10,891 bases of DNA, taken from contig DPVA01000209.1 in assembly GCA_003529705.1 (NCBI GenBank), positions 1-10,891 of the forward strand, in the 5' to 3' direction. Positions 7,490 through 10,891 of the stretch are shown here, one piece after another. The first letter of the stretch is position 1. Each line of letters starts with the position of its first letter. Origin of the DNA: Gammaproteobacteria bacterium. Lineage in GTDB: Bacteria; Pseudomonadota; Gammaproteobacteria; Arenicellales; UBA868. Below the pieces are notes generated by a model. The model saw only the letters and a program-made list of their open reading frames with translations, searched no databases and was not told where the DNA came from. Made by a program: the position numbers and the translations under genes.

Positions 7490-8875
7490 ATGGCCGCTTA
7501 TTCAGTCCTAGTTGTTGACGACGAGCCCGATATTCGACAAGTTGTCAGCGACATCCTCCAAGACGAGGGATATCATGTCTCGGTTGCAGCAAATGCAGCG
7601 GAGGCACGTATCCGCTATGTTGAAGATGCTCCCAACCTAGTGTTGCTGGACATCTGGATGCCGGATACCGATGGCATTGCGCTGCTGCGTGAGTGGCGCG
7701 AAGATCAGACTGGCGACCATCCCCCGGTGATCATGATCTCAGGGCATGGCACAGTCGAGACAGCGGTCGAGGCGATTCGAATTGGTGCCTATGACTTTCT
7801 TGAAAAACCGCTTTCTACTGCTAAACTTCTGATTACTGTGGAGCGGGGGCTTGAGACCGTCGCTCTTCAGAAGGAGAACCTCACCCTCAAGACACGATTG
7901 TCACCGGCTGCGGGTTTCATCGGCCACAGCGAGATGCTGGAAGACCTCAGGCATCTCATTAACCGGATTGCCATCACCGACCAGACTGTAATGATCCGGG
8001 GTGAAGCTGGATGTGGAAAAGGCGTGGCAGCGCGATCCCTGCATCAAGCCAGCGGCTCAGCAGCAGGTCCTTTTATCGAGGTTAATCTTGGGGCACTGCC
8101 ATCGGAAAGTATCGCGCTCGAACTTTTTGGCACTGAACGCGACGGGGTCGTCACCCCTGGCCAACTCGAGCAGGCGAGCGGCGGCAGTCTGGTTCTGGAT
8201 GAGGTAGGTGACCTTGATATGGATACCCAAACCCAGCTATTAGGTGCGCTCGAGGCCGGCCGATTTTTTCGCCTCGGCGGCACAACACCGCTGGAACCGG
8301 CATTTCGGATCCTCGCCACCTCTAATCAGGACCTGGAACAGAAACTCTCCAACAAACTCTTTCGTGAGGATCTCTTTTACCGACTGAGCGCTGTCACGGT
8401 TCAGGTTCCCCCCCTTCGGACCCACCGTGAAGATATACCTGATCTAATTAATCACTACGTTCAACTGATTACGGACAGTCAGCATTTACCCTTTCGCCGC
8501 TTTTCCACTTCGTCGGTGAATTATCTGCGCAACCGTCCGTGGCCGGGAAACGTTCGTGAACTGATTAACTTTATCCATCGAATTCTGTTGACGACAACGT
8601 CGGAAGTCATCGAGGCCGAAGAGACGCGGGAGGTCATGGGGCAAAGTGCTACCCCTCTCGACGCCGTCGAAGAAAAAAACGCCTGGAGGGACTTCGGCCA
8701 GCCCTTAAGATCCGCGCGTGAACACTTTGAGCGGGATTATATGGAATTCCACCTGCTCCAGACCCGCGGCAATATCAGTGAACTCTCGAAACGCGCGGAA
8801 CTTGAGCGGACCCATCTATACCGCAAACTGAAGGGTCTTGGACTCAACCCCAAGGACGAGAAGTATCGGCAGTGA
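7490..8875 (+). CDS. ntrX: NtrX-type response regulator (receiver, AAA+, Fis HTH) without GAFTGA loop
   Basis: This is the cytoplasmic partner of the preceding kinase, 461 residues in three regions. The receiver domain (about 4-120) has Asp10/Asp11, phospho-acceptor Asp54 in LLDIWMPD, Ser84 and Lys106. The AAA+ domain (about 142-365) has Walker A GEAGCGKG (171-178), Walker B GGSLVLDEVGDLD (231-243), FREDLFYRL (291-299) and sensor II WPGNVREL (351-358). A Fis-like DNA-binding helix-turn-helix ends the protein, with NISELSKRAELERTHLYRKL (428-447). After ELFG (211-214) the sequence runs TERDGVVTPGQLEQA, so the GAFTGA loop that engages sigma-54 is absent. This matches what I know of NtrX proteins elsewhere, notably in alphaproteobacteria, which are thought to act without sigma-54. 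The ATG has no clear Shine-Dalgarno. The gene is likely co-transcribed with ntrY and is followed 27 bp later by trkA. Confidence 0.92.
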   Translation: MAAYSVLVVDDEPDIRQVVSDILQDEGYHVSVAANAAEARIRYVEDAPNLVLLDIWMPDTDGIALLREWREDQTGDHPPVIMISGHGTVETAVEAIRIGAYDFLEKPLSTAKLLITVERGLETVALQKENLTLKTRLSPAAGFIGHSEMLEDLRHLINRIAITDQTVMIRGEAGCGKGVAARSLHQASGSAAGPFIEVNLGALPSESIALELFGTERDGVVTPGQLEQASGGSLVLDEVGDLDMDTQTQLLGALEAGRFFRLGGTTPLEPAFRILATSNQDLEQKLSNKLFREDLFYRLSAVTVQVPPLRTHREDIPDLINHYVQLITDSQHLPFRRFSTSSVNYLRNRPWPGNVRELINFIHRILLTTTSEVIEAEETREVMGQSATPLDAVEEKNAWRDFGQPLRSAREHFERDYMEFHLLQTRGNISELSKRAELERTHLYRKLKGLGLNPKDEKYRQ

Positions 8876-8887
8876 ACCGTCCAGGTT

Positions 8888-8893
8888 GAGGGG
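8888..8893 (+). promoter_or_regulatory. Ribosome binding site of trkA
   Basis: GAGGGG lies 9 bases before the ATG at 8903 and supports that start. The short ntrX-trkA gap holds no terminator-like hairpin, so read-through from ntrX is expected. Confidence 0.6.
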
Positions 8894-8902
8894 TCTGCGA
8901 AC

Positions 8903-10279
8903 ATGAAAATCATCATTCTTGGAGCCGGACAGGTCGGCACATCGATGGGCGAAATCCTCTCGCGTGAAGACAATGATGTCACGCTGGTCGATATTGATCC
9001 CAAAAAACTCGCCGGACTGCAGGATCGGCTCGATATCCGGACGGTAGCGGGTGCGGCTTCCTATCCTAGCGTACTTGAGCGTGCGGGTGTTGTTGATGCC
9101 GACCTGATTCTCGCGGTTACAGACCAAGACGAGGTCAACATGGCGTCCTGCCAGATCGCCCACTCGCTTTTCAATACCCCCAAGAAAATTGCTCGGATAC
9201 GGTCGGCGGAGTACCTCTCTCACCCAGGCATCTTCACAGACGATGCCATCCCGATCGACGTCATCATCAGTCCGGAACATATTGTCACCCAGCACATTCT
9301 TCACCTGATTGATTATCCCGGAGCCCTTCAGGTGGTCAGTTTTGCCGATGATCGGATACGTCTGGTCGGTGTGCGTGCCAACGCAGACAGTCCGTTAATC
9401 GGTCGGGCTTTGAAGGCGCTTCGAGAAGACCTGCCAAATATCGATAGCCGGGTCGCTGCTATTTATCGACAAGATCGCGCAATCGTTCCGAACGGTGATA
9501 CTTTCATCGAGGCCGGCGATGAAGTGTTTTTCCTCGCCGCCCGCCGGGATATCCAAGCGGTCATGAGTGAACTTTGTGCGGTCAAAAAGCCTGGTCGGCG
9601 AATCATGCTCACCGGAGCCGGAAATATCGGTTTACGGCTTGCCGAATCGCTCGAACAGGCGCACTGTCAGGTGAAGCTGGTAGAGCGCGATATGGCCCGC
9701 GCCAAAACTGTCGCTGACCTACTGGAACACACTGTCGTGCTTCACGGCGATGCCGCCGATGAGGAACTGATGCAGCAGGAGAATATTGATAATGTCGATG
9801 TCTTTTGCTCCCTCACCAACGACGATGAAGCCAACATCCTCTCTGCTATGCTAGCAAAACGTCTGGGTGCCCACCGCACGATGGCGCTGGTAAACCGCTC
9901 GGCCTATGTCGACCTGATGTCCAACACTCTGGTAGACGTCGCTATTTCACCCAAGGTCGCCACAGTGGGCGCCCTGCTGACTCACGTACGGCGAGGGGAC
10001 ATGGTTGCAGTTCATTCGCTGCGGCGAGGGGCAGCCGAGGCTATCGAACTCATCGCGCACGGAGACGCCCGCAGTTCAAAAGTGGTTGGTAGGGCAGTGC
10101 AGGATGTTGGTCTACCGGAGGGTGCTAGTCTTGGCGCGATTCTCAGGGGAGAAGACGTGGTAATCGCGCATGGCGAAACGGTGATCGAACCGGAAGATCA
10201 TGTCATTCTTTTCGTAGTGGACAAGGGTTGCATTCGTGACGTTGAGCAACTCTTCCAGGTCGCCGTGACTTTCGTATAG
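8903..10279 (+). CDS. trkA: Trk potassium uptake regulatory subunit TrkA
   Basis: TrkA is the peripheral cytoplasmic NAD(H)/nucleotide-binding ring that gates the TrkH or TrkG potassium channel. At 458 residues it equals the E. coli protein in length. It contains two copies of the RCK unit. The first nucleotide-binding fold begins IIILGAGQVG (3-12) with Asp30 at the end of the second strand. The second begins IMLTGAGNIG (234-243) with Glu261 in the equivalent place. Each is followed by an RCK C-terminal domain, near 145-220 (ending FIEAGDEVFFLA) and 375-450 (ending VIEPEDHVILFVV). The ATG start begins exactly at the first beta strand and has GAGGGG upstream. trkH starts 15 bp downstream, so channel and regulator are one transcription unit, and the lack of a visible terminator before trkA suggests continuity with ntrYX. 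Confidence 0.97.
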   Translation: MKIIILGAGQVGTSMGEILSREDNDVTLVDIDPKKLAGLQDRLDIRTVAGAASYPSVLERAGVVDADLILAVTDQDEVNMASCQIAHSLFNTPKKIARIRSAEYLSHPGIFTDDAIPIDVIISPEHIVTQHILHLIDYPGALQVVSFADDRIRLVGVRANADSPLIGRALKALREDLPNIDSRVAAIYRQDRAIVPNGDTFIEAGDEVFFLAARRDIQAVMSELCAVKKPGRRIMLTGAGNIGLRLAESLEQAHCQVKLVERDMARAKTVADLLEHTVVLHGDAADEELMQQENIDNVDVFCSLTNDDEANILSAMLAKRLGAHRTMALVNRSAYVDLMSNTLVDVAISPKVATVGALLTHVRRGDMVAVHSLRRGAAEAIELIAHGDARSSKVVGRAVQDVGLPEGASLGAILRGEDVVIAHGETVIEPEDHVILFVVDKGCIRDVEQLFQVAVTFV

Positions 10280-10294
10280 GTAACCATCAAGACG

Positions 10295-10891
10295 ATGCAG
10301 TCCTTGGGCGTCCTTCGCATTCTTGGCGTACTGCTGGTCATGTTCAGCACCACGCTGCTACCGCCAGTGCTTATTGCCTTTATCGGCAGTGACGGCGGGC
10401 TGCGGCCCTTCCTCGTCGCCTACGCTACCACTCTGGTCGCGGGTGGTGCGCTCTGGCTGCCGCTGCGGCAGCAGCAGCGGGAACTCCGAGTCCGTGACGG
10501 TTTCCTGATTGTTGTGTTGTTCTGGACGGTCCTCGCACTTTTTGGCGCCTTTCCGCTGCTGCTGTCAGCCGATCTCGACATCAGTGTAACCGATGCCTTG
10601 TTTGAGTCCATGTCTGGCCTAACAACAACCGGGGCGACCGTACTGACCGGTCTAGACACGCTGCCACCCTCCATTCTTTACTACCGCCAACAGCTTCAGT
10701 GGCTGGGCGGCATGGGCATCATTGTCCTCGCGGTAGCCGTCATGCCAATGCTCGGTGTCGGGGGCATGCAACTTTATCGCGCCGAGACTCCGGGTCCGAT
10801 GAAAGACGCCAAACTGACGCCGCGGATTACCGAGACAGCTAAGGCGCTCTGGTATATCTATCTGGGTCTGACCGTCAGTTGCGCACTCGCC
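10295..10891 (+). CDS. trkH: Trk potassium channel subunit TrkH, N-terminal part (cut by the right edge)
   Basis: TrkH is the membrane channel subunit that imports potassium under TrkA control. From the ATG at 10295 the frame is open for 199 codons to the edge, about 40 percent of the usual length of roughly 480. Membrane segments are visible near 8-30, 38-56 and 70-90. The first pore loop carries the selectivity-filter sequence SGLTTTGATV (107-116), with Gly113 in the position described for Vibrio TrkH. The following block is almost that of enterobacterial and Vibrio TrkH: LQWLGGMGIIVLAVAVMP (134-151), GGMQLYRAE (156-164) and LTPRITETAKALWYIYLGLT (174-193). The start is supported by this alignment and by the 15-bp spacing from trkA; the ribosome site is weak. 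The remaining three pore repeats lie outside the window. Confidence 0.96.
   Translation, partial: MQSLGVLRILGVLLVMFSTTLLPPVLIAFIGSDGGLRPFLVAYATTLVAGGALWLPLRQQQRELRVRDGFLIVVLFWTVLALFGAFPLLLSADLDISVTDALFESMSGLTTTGATVLTGLDTLPPSILYYRQQLQWLGGMGIIVLAVAVMPMLGVGGMQLYRAETPGPMKDAKLTPRITETAKALWYIYLGLTVSCALA

Noticed and set aside
8816..9304. 162-codon minus-strand open frame opposite the ntrX end and trkA start
   Set aside because: Antisense shadow of two conserved genes; no recognisable domain and no ribosome site.
1..10891. Search for CRISPR repeats, IS elements, tRNAs, defence or toxin genes, or biosynthetic genes
   Set aside because: No direct-repeat arrays, transposase-like frames or tRNA-like folds were recognised by eye; all space is taken by conserved core genes with short gaps, so I make no claim of a new system here.

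Overview
The window is a chromosomal stretch of a gammaproteobacterium with moderately high GC. The lineage is inferred from gene order and protein similarity. The set dprA / LysM-family gene / def / fmt / rsmB is a familiar gammaproteobacterial neighbourhood, and the TrkH, TrkA, Def and RsmB proteins resemble their Escherichia, Vibrio and Pseudomonas counterparts. I cannot name a genus. I see no mobile element, CRISPR array, tRNA, rRNA or phage gene, and no gene-free stretch longer than 300 bases.

Left part (1-1810, minus strand): a divergently transcribed pair. The gene nearer the divergent region encodes a secreted or membrane-anchored member of the family usually annotated as 'LysM peptidoglycan-binding domain-containing protein'. 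Here the LysM module itself is missing. Behind it lies the 5' part of dprA, which runs off the left edge. A 94-bp intergenic region (1811-1904) separates this pair from the plus-strand genes.

Middle part (1905-4682, plus strand): def, fmt and rsmB. These encode peptide deformylase, Met-tRNA formyltransferase and the 16S rRNA m5C967 methyltransferase. They are packed with a 5-bp gap and a 14-bp overlap. Fmt formylates initiator Met-tRNA, Def removes the formyl group from new proteins, and RsmB modifies the ribosome, so this is a translation-initiation and ribosome-maturation cluster.

Right part (4691-10891, plus strand): a small exported DUF4390 protein, a NtrY-type membrane histidine kinase overlapping it by 4 bp, its NtrX-type response regulator, then trkA and the first 199 codons of trkH. 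The DUF4390 gene is physically tied to the kinase, and the two-component pair sits directly upstream of the Trk potassium-uptake genes. NtrX keeps its receiver, AAA+ and Fis-type DNA-binding regions but lacks the GAFTGA loop used to contact sigma-54.

Most of the window is ordinary, well-conserved core genome. The points most worth a second look are the precise loss of the LysM domain, the GAFTGA-less NtrX, the DUF4390-NtrYX-TrkAH linkage, and a perfect TATAAT near the start of the DUF4390 gene. I did not find a convincing undescribed system.
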